Origin: Schizochytrium sp. TIO01
Lineage: Eukaryota > Sar > Bigyra > Thraustochytrida > Thraustochytriidae
Direction of reading: 5' to 3'
Assembly: GCA_004764695.1 (NCBI GenBank)
Contig: SMSO01000032.1
Span: 2,072,501 to 2,136,500, forward strand
Length of the DNA stretch: 64,000 nt
Shown here: positions 31,375 through 40,626 of the stretch, piece after piece
Position numbering within the stretch: position 1 is the stretch's first letter
How the letters are laid out: every line of letters begins with the position of its first letter
The notes under the pieces: model-generated
The model's database searches: none
Seen by the model: only the letters and a program-made list of their open reading frames with translations
Told to the model about the DNA's origin: nothing
Translations under genes and position numbers: made by a program

Positions 31375-32886
31375 ATGGGGCACGGCCATACTGATATGTG
31401 TGACGGGGAGTGTTCGCATAGCACTCAGGGTGGTCCTGAAGAGGCTGGCTCGAGGCTCTCCTGGGTTGAGCAAGAGCGCCTTGAGCTTGCTTCAGACCCG
31501 GTGCTTTCACAACGACGCAAGATTGGTGGAGCCAGTTTCTTGGCGTTGGGAGCAATTTTAGCATCATGGCAACATCGCAAGGCAATTATAGAGTCAACTA
31601 AATCCGCGGCCAGGCTCGACTCGCTCGGACTTATTATGGCGGCTGTCGGAGCAGGACTGTTGGCGCCGGGGGTCTTGCACTCTGAAGAGTTACCGTACAC
31701 CCCGTTTGCACCAACACATGCAAGACTTAGCCCTGACCATTCTGAAAGTGTCTTTGACTTCAAGGTCTTAAATAAGCGCTGGCGCAGCGAGGTTGAACGT
31801 ATGGAGCAGCATGTTGGGTTCCAGCCGTTCTGGTTTCCGGAGCCCATCCAAGAGCTTTTCCAGGATGCTTACGAAAAGCAACGTGAAGAGCGCAAACAAA
31901 AGCTTCTTGCTAAGGAAAAGGATATTGAAGATCGTGTGCGAAGCGAGTTGGAGGCTGGAAAGTCCCCTCGTAAGGTCCTCCAAGCGCTGAGCAAAACAGT
32001 TTTTGTGTTGGACTTTTCTGATTACGATAGTGTTGGCGACGCTGAGGATATCGGTCAGGCCGAGTGGACACGCCGCGTGCCATCTGGGACTGTTGAGTGG
32101 GTAGCATATCTGCGAGATGCGGTATCCTTCCTCATTCAGGCAGCTTCGGAGTTTGATGAAGTCGTCATTCGTCTTGCATCGCCTGGAGGATCTGTCACGG
32201 ACTATGGTCTTGCTGCCTCGCACATCCTCCGCTTACGCAAGGCCAAGATCAAGGTCACCATCTGCATTGATGAAATTGCCGCTAGCGGAGGATACATGAT
32301 GGCTTGCTGTGCTGATCGTATTGTAGCAGCGCCGTTCGCGCTCATTGGCTCAATTGGTGTTGTGGCGGAGCTCCCTAATTTCAACCGTCTTCTGAAGGAT
32401 CGCGTTGGAATCGATTACTTGCTTTTCACAGCTGGAAAGTACAAGCGAACAGTTCATATGCTTGCAGAAAACACTGAAGAAGGTATGGATAAGTTTCGTG
32501 AAGAGCTCGAAGCTATTCACGAGGCCTTTAAAGAGCATATCACCAGCAACCGACCTGCTGTCAAGGACATCGAGTCTTCAAGCACTGGTGAAGCATGGCT
32601 TGCCGGACAGGCAAAAGAACGTGGCCTAGTTGACGATATCATGACCAGTGATGAACTTTTAATGGAACTTGAGAAAGATGGTCGTGACCTCATTGCAATG
32701 TCGCTCCGTCGCCCCAAGCCCCGCCGTGTGTTTTCACATCTTCTTTGGGACCTCTTTGATTTCGAAGAGCTAAAGCATGGTCTTAAGGTACTTCGTGAGC
32801 TCATTCCGTCCAGCTCTGAGGCCCTTGCAGGAATGCAAGCCCTCCGTCAAGCTATCCATCCGCGTAGAATCCTTGCAAGACTGTAA
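31375..32886 (+). CDS. sohB: SohB-type S49 membrane serine peptidase
   Basis: 503 aa; the ATG at 31375 is in a strong context (ACCATGG). Two hydrophobic segments lie near residues 52-68 and 85-103. A charged linker leads to a peptidase S49 domain that reads almost like bacterial SohB: VIRLASPGGSV, ICIDEIAASGGYMMAC, APFALIGSIGVVAELPNFNRLL, TAGKYKRTVHMLAENTEEG and GLVDDIMTSDE. By analogy the Ser/Lys dyad is Ser304 and Lys357; the spacing of 53 is close to the 52 of E. coli SohB. Bacterial SohB/SppA cleave signal peptides or membrane fragments. Full SohB-like proteins are unusual in non-plastid eukaryotes, so a bacterial or endosymbiotic origin is likely. The N-terminus is longer than in bacteria and lacks an obvious classical transit peptide, so the compartment is uncertain. 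Confidence 0.95.
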   Translation: MGHGHTDMCDGECSHSTQGGPEEAGSRLSWVEQERLELASDPVLSQRRKIGGASFLALGAILASWQHRKAIIESTKSAARLDSLGLIMAAVGAGLLAPGVLHSEELPYTPFAPTHARLSPDHSESVFDFKVLNKRWRSEVERMEQHVGFQPFWFPEPIQELFQDAYEKQREERKQKLLAKEKDIEDRVRSELEAGKSPRKVLQALSKTVFVLDFSDYDSVGDAEDIGQAEWTRRVPSGTVEWVAYLRDAVSFLIQAASEFDEVVIRLASPGGSVTDYGLAASHILRLRKAKIKVTICIDEIAASGGYMMACCADRIVAAPFALIGSIGVVAELPNFNRLLKDRVGIDYLLFTAGKYKRTVHMLAENTEEGMDKFREELEAIHEAFKEHITSNRPAVKDIESSSTGEAWLAGQAKERGLVDDIMTSDELLMELEKDGRDLIAMSLRRPKPRRVFSHLLWDLFDFEELKHGLKVLRELIPSSSEALAGMQALRQAIHPRRILARL

Positions 32887-33522
32887 GGACGATATGCAAC
32901 GCGCAAAGCAGACAGGAAGATCATGCACCTTTGCAATTTTCTAGCAAGACTCCGTAAGACTTTCGTTTTCTCACGTTGTTTGGTTTACCTTTTTTTCCTT
33001 CACTACTTTCACATGTGTGTTCAAACCAACAGGTGTGTAAAGAGCATGGTGAAGTGAGGGAGTGGCTGGCAAACCTATTGTGACCAAGCTTTCACTCAAT
33101 ACCACCCTCTATAGCAAAACTCTTCATTATGTGCATCTATATACAATTGAATGTAATCCGTTCAAAGATTCTATACACTTCAAACTTTCATTCTATTCGT
33201 GTTTATGATTTCCAGATTTTGCATAAGTAAATTAATAATACATAATGTTTGTTGAGTTACTTACTTAGCATTTCCCTTGATAAGACTAGGCATGCTAGTT
33301 GAATTGAGAGCTGAATTTATAATACAAAGAGCAAGACATGAGTCCTGGCCATACTAGATGTCTTCTCTTTACACCATTCACAGATCAGCAAGAATTGCAA
33401 GAATGCAAGAACGCCTGTGGAGCATCGCAGAAGCGTGCCGACGAGAGTTTTTGAGGTCTATGTAAGTTTGAAAATTCAAGTTATGTATCACATGATGGTT
33501 GCAAAGGCGTTTCGATAGAGAG
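32887..33522. other. Convergent intergenic region
   Basis: Between the 3' ends of the SohB-like and DUF2252 genes. It holds a 35-codon plus-strand mini frame at 33358-33465, with a GTAAGT at its end, which I do not consider a supported gene. Confidence 0.5.
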
Positions 33523-35121
33523 TCAAGAGATTTGAGCTTGAGGGAACAACTTGCAAAATGAAGCAAAATCTTGCGACACTTGCTCTGAATACATATTGGA
33601 AATCTTCCACACCTCTTCAGTGAACTCCGTGCTCTTTGACATCGTGATAGTCTCTGAAATGACCTGTTCAAAACTGTATGGGACAAGACGGTCGTCAAAG
33701 TCATTATCGCTGCGAGCGTGCGCTGCTGCTAGAATAATGCCCCACTGTTCACTCAATTTGCGAAGACGCTTAGCACTGGTCAATTCACTGAGATCAAAGG
33801 TATCTTTGTAAGGGCTTCGTTGCCTCACTGAAAAGGATCTCCCAAACAAGGTGAGATTACCAACTGTGCTATCTACGAAAGAAAGCAGCGCCTCATTTGC
33901 TAGAGACACTCGAGCACCCTCCAGACCTTTGATATTAATTGAACTCATCACGATAGACTGTTCTGACTCGGACATAGCTATCGCAGTATGAGGAGTCTTC
34001 TGCACTTTAACATCAAGAATAAGATCGTCAAAAGATGAGTCCTGGCTATTGGCTTTGGCTACCAGCGCATAGTAGCGCTCAGTACCGTAGGAACCAGTAC
34101 CTGCTTTAAGTCTTTTTGCGATGTCCTTGATATTGAATGTTGCATCTTCCTGCAGCTCGATATGGAGTGAGTCCAGATATGATGTGATGGCTGCCCGTAG
34201 TGCTGCTGATGTTTTGTAATCGACAGGACCAAGCTTTGAGGATTTAAGATCAAATTCAAGAGCCCCAGTCTCAGCACTAGATTTTGTCCACTTTTTAAGC
34301 ATTTTCTTTCTTGATTTTTTTCGCTCTACATCGTCAAGAAAGTCATCCAAACGGCCATAAGCATCCTTCTTGGTCCATTGAAATTGAACCTCATCATCGT
34401 TACCTACAAAGCTCCGGAGCTGCTCCAAGTACTTGATTAAAAATTGGGAAACGGCCTCATGGCAGATATCCATTGACCAATCCTTTGTCTCTGCACGATT
34501 TTCCTTACAAGTTAAAATTATCGAGACTGACGCTCTAACCAGGTCAAAGCGAAAGTCAGCAACGAAACCTTCATCGAAATCGTTCAGATCATAAACAATG
34601 GTTCCCCGATTGTCGTCAAAAGACCCAAAGTTCTGTACATGAGCGTCGCCAGAAATCCAAATATTTAATTTGCTTTCTGGTTGAACCCTGGGCAGAGGCA
34701 AACTATCTGAGTGGATATCTTCATAGTAAACTCTGCTGGTTCCCCTGAAGAAGGCGAATTCATTGGCTCTTAAAAGATCCAGTTTCTCCTGTTTTGTAGA
34801 ATCATCCAGACCCTCTAGATCCAAAAGGACCATTTCTTTAATAAAATCATCACGTGCTTTGTTATTCCCTGACTGCTGTGACCAGGCGATGCTTGAAGAA
34901 TAGCTGTTCCCAGAGCTCCGCAAAAATATGATCCACCACAGATGCAAAACCAAACAAGCGCTAGTGACTTGAAGCAGCAGCTTGGCCGCGTTGCCTGGTA
35001 AAAGCGACTTTATGTAGATATTAACTTCTTGCCATAACTGCGAACCTCTTGGTCTCGATCGCGCAGGTCCTTTACCGGCCTTCTCACGCAAGTTGCCAGT
35101 GAATGCTGAGGTGGGCGTCAT
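33523..35121 (-). CDS. Membrane-anchored DUF2252 protein
   Basis: 532 aa, ATG at 35121. A basic N-terminus (residues 11-27) precedes a single hydrophobic helix at about 46-68, giving a probable signal anchor. The DUF2252 core starts near 115 with NEFAFFRGTSRVYYEDI, then SGDAHVQNFGSF (157-168) and VYDLNDFDEGF (176-186). These are the three most characteristic blocks of this bacterial family. The GDxHxxN and DLNDFDE motifs resemble the catalytic-loop and metal-binding motifs of the protein-kinase-like/APH fold. A kinase-like or phosphotransferase activity is therefore possible but unproven. Family members are mostly bacterial and soluble; the N-terminal anchor is extra. Single exon, minus strand, in the same orientation as the BART gene downstream of its start. 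Confidence 0.88.
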   Translation of the reverse strand: MTPTSAFTGNLREKAGKGPARSRPRGSQLWQEVNIYIKSLLPGNAAKLLLQVTSACLVLHLWWIIFLRSSGNSYSSSIAWSQQSGNNKARDDFIKEMVLLDLEGLDDSTKQEKLDLLRANEFAFFRGTSRVYYEDIHSDSLPLPRVQPESKLNIWISGDAHVQNFGSFDDNRGTIVYDLNDFDEGFVADFRFDLVRASVSIILTCKENRAETKDWSMDICHEAVSQFLIKYLEQLRSFVGNDDEVQFQWTKKDAYGRLDDFLDDVERKKSRKKMLKKWTKSSAETGALEFDLKSSKLGPVDYKTSAALRAAITSYLDSLHIELQEDATFNIKDIAKRLKAGTGSYGTERYYALVAKANSQDSSFDDLILDVKVQKTPHTAIAMSESEQSIVMSSINIKGLEGARVSLANEALLSFVDSTVGNLTLFGRSFSVRQRSPYKDTFDLSELTSAKRLRKLSEQWGIILAAAHARSDNDFDDRLVPYSFEQVISETITMSKSTEFTEEVWKISNMYSEQVSQDFASFCKLFPQAQIS

Positions 35122-35572
35122 CCTGTTCGGCTTTTGCGGGATACACGAAGATACAAAGAAAAAAATAAAATGATTTCTTTAATTTTATTATTTCATAATT
35201 CCACTGGCAACTTGAAGAAGAGCAGAAACAAAACCCTGAGTATTTATTATAAAGATTTTAAACTTATTCTACAAACGCTATTCGCTAAGATTTTTCTTGT
35301 GCAGAAGTGACCAAGCCATTAAGTTATTGCAAAAAACAAGCTGAATTATAGTTAGATAAAAGGCAACGAAAGCATAAGGTTGAACTCAGCGCTAGCAGAC
35401 AAAGCTGACGTGGAGAATTTCAAACAAAGCCCTTCTTTGCAGTTGTTTTCTTTTTTAAATTGGAAGATGTTCTAGACAAGATGATGCGAGTTGCGCTGTT
35501 CGATTTCAATGAAGTATGCTTAAGAACAAGTAGTTCATCTCATTTCTTGGTCCAGTGTGAAAGATTGAACAA
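35122..35572. other. Intergenic
   Basis: Lies between the DUF2252 start and the 3' end of the BART gene, and probably carries the DUF2252 promoter. A/T-rich, with no feature seen. Confidence 0.55.
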
Positions 35573-36011
35573 TTACTTGTGAGCTGCGCGAGAACGTGCG
35601 TCCCGAGCCTTATCTTTCATCAAATTAACGAAGAAGTCATAATCGGTTTGCGCAGCAATCATCTTGACGAGGAAGCAGGAACGTTGTCCTTTCTGTCGTT
35701 TTGACATCACGTTAGTGCATGGTGACTTGAATTCAAGAAACACTTAAACTTACATCTTCAGCGAACTTGCTAAGCTCCTCCCGAAACTCTTCTTGGTCTA
35801 AGCCCTGCTCCTCAACAAAGTCATTTAAGTAGCCTTCGAAAAGCTGTTCAAATTCTTTGAAAATATCCCAATAGACGAGCTTGTTTTCCTCCTCGTCAGG
35901 ATCAAATTTGTCGAGATGGTCCATGTAAAACTCATCCAACCCATGGGCAATTTTGGATTGGTAAAAGGGGTACAGATTGTCAATGACACTTCCCTTGGCA
36001 CGGGAGTCCAT
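35573..36011 (-). CDS. BART-domain protein (CFAP36/ARL2BP-like)
   Basis: Two exons on the minus strand, 36011-35754 and 35692-35573, giving 125 aa. The intron (35753-35693) is only 61 nt, phase 0, with donor GTAAGT and acceptor CAG. Exon 1 has the BART pattern F-x-x-x-FDPDEEENKLVYWDIFKEFEQLFEGYL. Exon 2 supplies the last helix (FLVKMIAAQTDYDFFVNLMKDKARDARSRAAHK). BART domains bind GTP-loaded Arl2/Arl3; ARL2BP and CFAP36 act in cilia and in trafficking of lipidated cargo. The protein is shorter than CFAP36 and little more than the domain itself. The start is the ATG at 36011. An upstream ATG at 36253 could add 12 residues (MSEYEGKMSEGK) if a GTAGGG donor were used, but the better donor there is out of phase. 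Confidence 0.82.
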
Positions 36012-36851
36012 CTAAGTCATAAAAGAGCAATTTGAAGAGTGAGAACCAAACCATCAGAAATATTGATATATTCTTCGTTAGTGACCCCTTTCAATTTGCA
36101 AAATACATATAGAGATTGGGTTGACCTCTGTTCATAAAAACGTACAATTGACCCTAAATCACGGTGAGGACACTTCATATCTCCGCTTGCCTTACCACGA
36201 AAGGGGCACTCCCCTACTTTCCCTTCCGACATCTTGCCTTCATACTCCGACATCTTGAAAAAACACCTCTACTGTAAACCTCTGCTACACAAAAGAGGGT
36301 GGAGTATTCTGGTTTTGCTCAGGTTCGGGATCTTCTGCGATAATGATGTCCCCCGGGTCCTTTTTTATTCAGTCTTATCCTGGGCTAACACCAGAGCCAA
36401 CTTTACTTTTAATCAAGAATGGAACCACCCATCCATAGTCTCACTCATTCCCATACATTCCAAAAAATTATACTAAATGAGTCCGCGCAAGTTATCATCC
36501 ATTCCGTCGTGAACACTATCTACTATAGCATGGACCATCCTGGATAGCGCGGAGCGACCTCCAAGACCCAGTCTATGAAGATCTCCGCGCACGGGTTCTG
36601 AGTTCCCGTCGAGGCAGCCCTGTTGCACACCCCTCCTTGGGAACTCGATGGGGACTCCCATAGGTACTAATAAATACCTTGTGAGGAGAGGCCTAGTGAC
36701 AATCCCTCTAAACATCTTCAGTAATAGCAAGAGGGAAATCACACTCCGTATGATTTTAAAACCTCAGTAACAAAATTCAAAAAGAGTTTGAAAAACTAAG
36801 AAATTCCTTCCACATCCCACACACTCCTGCAGCCCATTGTATGATAAAGAG

Positions 36852-36861
36852 TATATAAATA
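36852..36861 (+). promoter_or_regulatory. TATA-like element upstream of serine racemase
   Basis: TATATAAATA lies about 500 nt before the racemase ATG and about 160 nt before the mini-ORF at 37013. This suggests a long 5' leader or a leader intron. Position and sequence only; weak on its own. Confidence 0.3.
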
Positions 36862-37012
36862 AACTCGCCGACACAACATATTTTGTGAGGAGAAGTAGAA
36901 TTTTGCCCCAGAGTTTCGCTTATTCACTCCTATCTTTCTTTCCCCTCCTGCGAGTTTTTTTGAGCTCGTACCTACATATTGCTAGATATTAAGAGTACCA
37001 AAGATAATTGAG

Positions 37013-37099
37013 ATGGTCGATGCGACCATCCCAGGCGATGAAGAACAAGCCAAGAACTTTGCTGAGGAGAAGACGATCGAGTTTGATTGCATTACCTAG
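37013..37099 (+). other. 28-codon upstream reading frame (uORF or small peptide)
   Basis: An ATG in acceptable context opens 28 codons (MVDATIPGDEEQAKNFAEEK...) ending in TAG, 256 nt before the serine racemase ATG. The composition is gene-like (acidic, balanced codons). No splice donor lies within it. It is either a translated uORF in the racemase leader, an unrecognised tiny peptide, or chance. Confidence 0.3.
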
Positions 37100-37354
37100 C
37101 TATTGAAAACCCTGTCGTTATTCGGCATTGCACCGCTTACTCACAGTCTGGCCATACGGTTATTGAATAGACAGACAAGGTTGGTAAATTGCGATCCTTG
37201 TCGTTGCAAGGTGGCCACAAGCAAGAACTACGGAAACAAGAAATTGGTTGATCGACTAAACGACGATAGTACACCTGTACAGGCACAGGGGAATTGTGTT
37301 TCTCAGAATAGTCGCTTGCAAGGTTGTTAAAAAAGAAGCAAAATTGCAAATTCC

Positions 37355-38464
37355 ATGATGGATTTTAACATGTTTGCTCTGCAACCCGGCCAAGACCCTC
37401 TATTGAAAGGTGCGGAAGTTCTTGAAACAGCACAAGTTAAAGAAAATGGCGAGCTCGCCATAAGCTGCAAGGACATTGCAGCTGCTGCACGGCGAATTGC
37501 TCCATATGCGAATCGAACTCCAGTAATGACCTCAACCACGCTCAATGAACGTGTTTTTGGGACTGATAGCGAAGGAGGAACAGTGTTTCTCAAGTGCGAG
37601 AATTTCCAAAAAGTTGGAGCCTTCAAGTTTCGAGGTGCTTGCAATGCAGTATTCTCTCAAGAGAAACTCCCACTTGCAGGCTTCATTACCCATAGCTCGG
37701 GAAACCACGGGCAGGCGCTTGCTCTTGCAGGCAAGCTACGAAAATCACCAGTCACTATTGTTGTTCCAACGGGAGCACCAAAAGCCAAGGTAGATGCCAT
37801 GAAAGGCTATGGCGCAACGATTGTTGAAAGTGACCCAGCCACGCGTGCCGAGCAAACTGAGAAAATTGCGAAAGAGTCCGGGGCCATGATTATCCACCCC
37901 TCGAATGAGCCTCTTGTCATGGCCGGCCAAGGCACTCTTATGGCAGAATTCTGGGCACAACTGAGCCAAATGTGTGACCAGGATCTTCAAGTCATGGTTG
38001 TACCTGTAGGTGGAGGCGGTATGCTCTCTGGTGTTGCGGTGGCTGCCCGCGCTCTTATACCAAATGTTTACATAATTGCAGCCGAACCTGCGATTGCCGA
38101 TGACACTGCCCGATCCAAAGAATGTGGCTCAATGCAAGACCACCGTGATGGAAAGGTCCCAGAGACTATTGCAGATGGGCTTCGGACAACTCTTGGAAGC
38201 AATACTTGGCCAATCGTCCGTGATCTTGTAAACGAGGTGATCCTTGTAAGCGAGGAAGAAATCATCAAAGCTATGCACTTTGTCTTTGAGCGTCTCAAGC
38301 TTGTCATTGAGCCTTCCGCAGCTGTTGGTGTCGCAGCACTTTTGTCGAATCAGTTCAAGCAAGGGTACCTCAAAACCCATCCTGATACGAAGAATGTAGG
38401 TGTTGTACTCTGTGGCGGTAATCTCTCGCTAACAGAACGGCTTCCTTTTCAAAATGAAATGTAG
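37355..38464 (+). CDS. SRR: Serine racemase (PLP fold type II)
   Basis: 369 aa, first of two adjacent ATGs at 37355. About 40 extra N-terminal residues precede the fold type II core. The PLP lysine is K91 in VGAFKFRGACNA. The serine-specific re-face base is S115 in THSSGNHGQ, equivalent to Ser84 of mammalian serine racemase; plain threonine dehydratases have Ala there. The phosphate-binding glycine loop is VPVGGGGMLSG. ETIADGL, NTWPI and VIEPSAAVGVAAL follow mammalian SRR. The Ser near the PLP ring nitrogen (LSGGN in human) is Cys here (LCGGN). Expected activities are L-Ser/D-Ser racemisation and Ser/Thr dehydration to pyruvate/2-oxobutyrate. threo-3-hydroxyaspartate dehydratase is the main alternative, as these enzymes share the same residues. 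Cytosolic, single exon. Confidence 0.92.
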   Translation: MMDFNMFALQPGQDPLLKGAEVLETAQVKENGELAISCKDIAAAARRIAPYANRTPVMTSTTLNERVFGTDSEGGTVFLKCENFQKVGAFKFRGACNAVFSQEKLPLAGFITHSSGNHGQALALAGKLRKSPVTIVVPTGAPKAKVDAMKGYGATIVESDPATRAEQTEKIAKESGAMIIHPSNEPLVMAGQGTLMAEFWAQLSQMCDQDLQVMVVPVGGGGMLSGVAVAARALIPNVYIIAAEPAIADDTARSKECGSMQDHRDGKVPETIADGLRTTLGSNTWPIVRDLVNEVILVSEEEIIKAMHFVFERLKLVIEPSAAVGVAALLSNQFKQGYLKTHPDTKNVGVVLCGGNLSLTERLPFQNEM

Positions 38465-38841
38465 AGCTACTTTTGAGGAAGAGACGAACGTTCAAACTAT
38501 TTTTAGCACATAAATTCCTTCTTCAAGGAGAGCAAAGGGTTTCAAAGTCATCCGAATTTTGCCCTCTGTAATTCAGCACTTTACTAAATGTCAAGCTATA
38601 AGTCAATTCGCTTCATTCATCTTTAAGAAGTCAAGCTGCTGGAGAATGCACTTGCTTAGCAGCTTGCTCGCTTTCAGTATTTTTGTGTTTGTTTTTTTCT
38701 TCAAAGAAGCTAATGTATGATATTTCTTCATTTTACCTGTTGTAGGGAAACTCTAAGATGATGATATAGAAGATTACGAGGGTAAATAAAAGCTAGTAAG
38801 ATTGCAAGAAGCAGTTGCCATCGCACGGAATTATGCACTAT
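38465..38841. other. Convergent intergenic region
   Basis: Shared 3' flanks of serine racemase and VPS45; no feature seen. Confidence 0.6.
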
Positions 38842-40626
38842 TTAGTCAAAGCTAGTGCGTGACTGGAATGAGGAAATAGGAAGGCCTCCAGTGCCGAGGC
38901 GGGCCAGCTCATTAAGGAAGGTGTTACTGCTATGGATGCTAGATCCGCCGATAACCACGCGCATGCCTGGGTTTGCAGCATTGAAACGATGCACTGCGGC
39001 AGCTTCCTCGAAAGTAGCACCTCCAAGGATAAAAACAATCACGTCACGAGGTTTCTCACGAGCATTTCCAGACCCTGCAAAGGCATAAACCTTTTCGGAG
39101 AGCTTACCCTTGGCGAGCATGTCCAGAGTCTCCGCGAGTAGAGGGTTGTGCTGAGTGTACACATTACTGACACCTTTGATGGCGCGGGTGGCAAGCTTGA
39201 GACTTTTAGAGAGAAGCGTGCTTTCCCCAAAAAGGTCGCTACCACGCTTGCTAGCGCCAGCATATGCAAGAATCTGGTCCACAAGTTGGATTCGGACTTC
39301 CTCAACGCCCTTTTCGCGAAGCATTCGTTTCAATTGGGCGATTGCGTTGCCAGTGTGTGTTTCATAGCGAATCGCATAAAGAAGCACCAAACGAAGTGCG
39401 TCAGGACGTGATGTACTTGGGCTCATAATCTTGCTCTTCACCTCCTCGACCTGCGTAGCATGGTCACTTGTGCATGCAAGCTCCTGCTCGAGCTGCGACA
39501 CCTCCATAAGTTTATGCGCGTTGACCAGGCGAACCAATTCGCCGACAACTGCGACGTGCTTTGATACATTCGTCGCAAACTGCTTGAACTGCGGGTAGCT
39601 CTCCACAAATCGCTGCATGTCCTCAATACTCTCAATCTGCTGATTCGTCTTTTGTTGCCGCTGATAATTCTGCAAAAGTTCTGCCACAGCCTCCGCCAAA
39701 TCGCCAAAGTTCGTGTACATATGAGACTCAAAGAAAGAATCTGAGAGCGCCAGAACGACCTCCTCCATATCCTTGCTAACGCCGGGCGCTTTTGCCAAGC
39801 TCACGCGGTTGTTCCGTATTCCCAAAAGCTCGTGAACCATGGCTTGGTATGTCCACTGCGTGAGCAGTGGAGTCACCGGGTCATCACGTCGGTCTACAAT
39901 GAGTAACATCGACTGCTGACCATCACGAAAATCAAAGAGCTGCTGTTCGCGCTCCATTTGGTGCTTGATCTCACGAGCAAAGTTGTGGCAAAGGTCAGAG
40001 CCTCGTTGATATCTGATGGCGGGCCTCTTCTTGAATGCAAGAAGGCTTGCAATGACACCCTCAACGGTACGGTAGTAAGATCCTTCCTCATCACGAGACC
40101 AGCGTGCTCGAGGTACACTGTGCAAGAGACTGTTGGCAATGTTGAGAGTGAACAACTCGTTGTTTACAGCGTAAAAGTCTGCGAAGACCTCTTGAACCTG
40201 CTTCACGACCTCGCGTTCATCCGCATCTGCAAGCTGCTGCAAGAGATCTTGACGCACGATATTGCTAAAGAAGATGTGGTATTCGCCATAGCGCGGTTCA
40301 CGAAGCTCCTGACGAAGGGCCTGAACGTTGGACCGCGTAGGTCTACAAAACACGACTCCTTTGAGGTGCATCATGGGCTCGCGAGGGTCAGTGATGTTGG
40401 TTGCAAGAAATACTTCGCGCTCAAGAACCTTGGTTTGAGACATAACCATGGACAGAATTCCGGTCGTTTCCCAATCCAGCAAAAGGACCTTCATGCCGGA
40501 TATACTGGATAAGATCTTGTCAAAGTACATCTCGCTAGAGGTTACAGGGTTCATACCGGAGCTCTCACGCTGGAGGTGAGAGAAACCGGACTCTTTTGGC
40601 CCTCCGGCGCCCGATGAAGATGCCAT
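38842..40626 (-). CDS. VPS45: Vacuolar protein sorting protein 45 (Sec1/Munc18 family)
   Basis: 594 aa, ATG at 40626. After a ~30-residue N-terminal extension the protein follows Vps45 throughout: MKVLLLDWETTGILSMVMSQT, LKGVVFCRPTRSNVQALRQEL, EYHIFFSNIV, LLIVDRRDDPVTPLLTQWTYQAMVHELLGI and the C-terminal FILGGATFEEAA. The DRxxDPVTPLL(T/S)QWTYQAM(V/I)HELL block is the domain-3 signature that separates Vps45 from Sec1, Sly1 and Vps33. Vps45 binds Tlg2/syntaxin-16-type syntaxins and drives SNARE assembly at the TGN/early endosome. Length is near the 550-580 usual for the family. Single exon. Confidence 0.97.
   Translation of the reverse strand: MASSSGAGGPKESGFSHLQRESSGMNPVTSSEMYFDKILSSISGMKVLLLDWETTGILSMVMSQTKVLEREVFLATNITDPREPMMHLKGVVFCRPTRSNVQALRQELREPRYGEYHIFFSNIVRQDLLQQLADADEREVVKQVQEVFADFYAVNNELFTLNIANSLLHSVPRARWSRDEEGSYYRTVEGVIASLLAFKKRPAIRYQRGSDLCHNFAREIKHQMEREQQLFDFRDGQQSMLLIVDRRDDPVTPLLTQWTYQAMVHELLGIRNNRVSLAKAPGVSKDMEEVVLALSDSFFESHMYTNFGDLAEAVAELLQNYQRQQKTNQQIESIEDMQRFVESYPQFKQFATNVSKHVAVVGELVRLVNAHKLMEVSQLEQELACTSDHATQVEEVKSKIMSPSTSRPDALRLVLLYAIRYETHTGNAIAQLKRMLREKGVEEVRIQLVDQILAYAGASKRGSDLFGESTLLSKSLKLATRAIKGVSNVYTQHNPLLAETLDMLAKGKLSEKVYAFAGSGNAREKPRDVIVFILGGATFEEAAAVHRFNAANPGMRVVIGGSSIHSSNTFLNELARLGTGGLPISSFQSRTSFD

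Larger units (their letters stand above)
36012..37354. other. Divergent intergenic region with TATA-like box and mini-ORF
   Basis: 1.3 kb between the BART gene (minus) and serine racemase (plus). It holds a TATATAAATA element at about 36852-36861 and a 28-codon reading frame at 37013-37099. No tRNA or mobile element seen. Confidence 0.55.

Noticed and set aside
33358-33465. 35-codon plus-strand frame (MSSLYTIHRSARIARMQ...) ending at a GTAAGT
   Set aside because: It lies in the convergent 3' region of SohB and DUF2252. Any downstream exon would overlap the DUF2252 coding sequence, and there is no homology.
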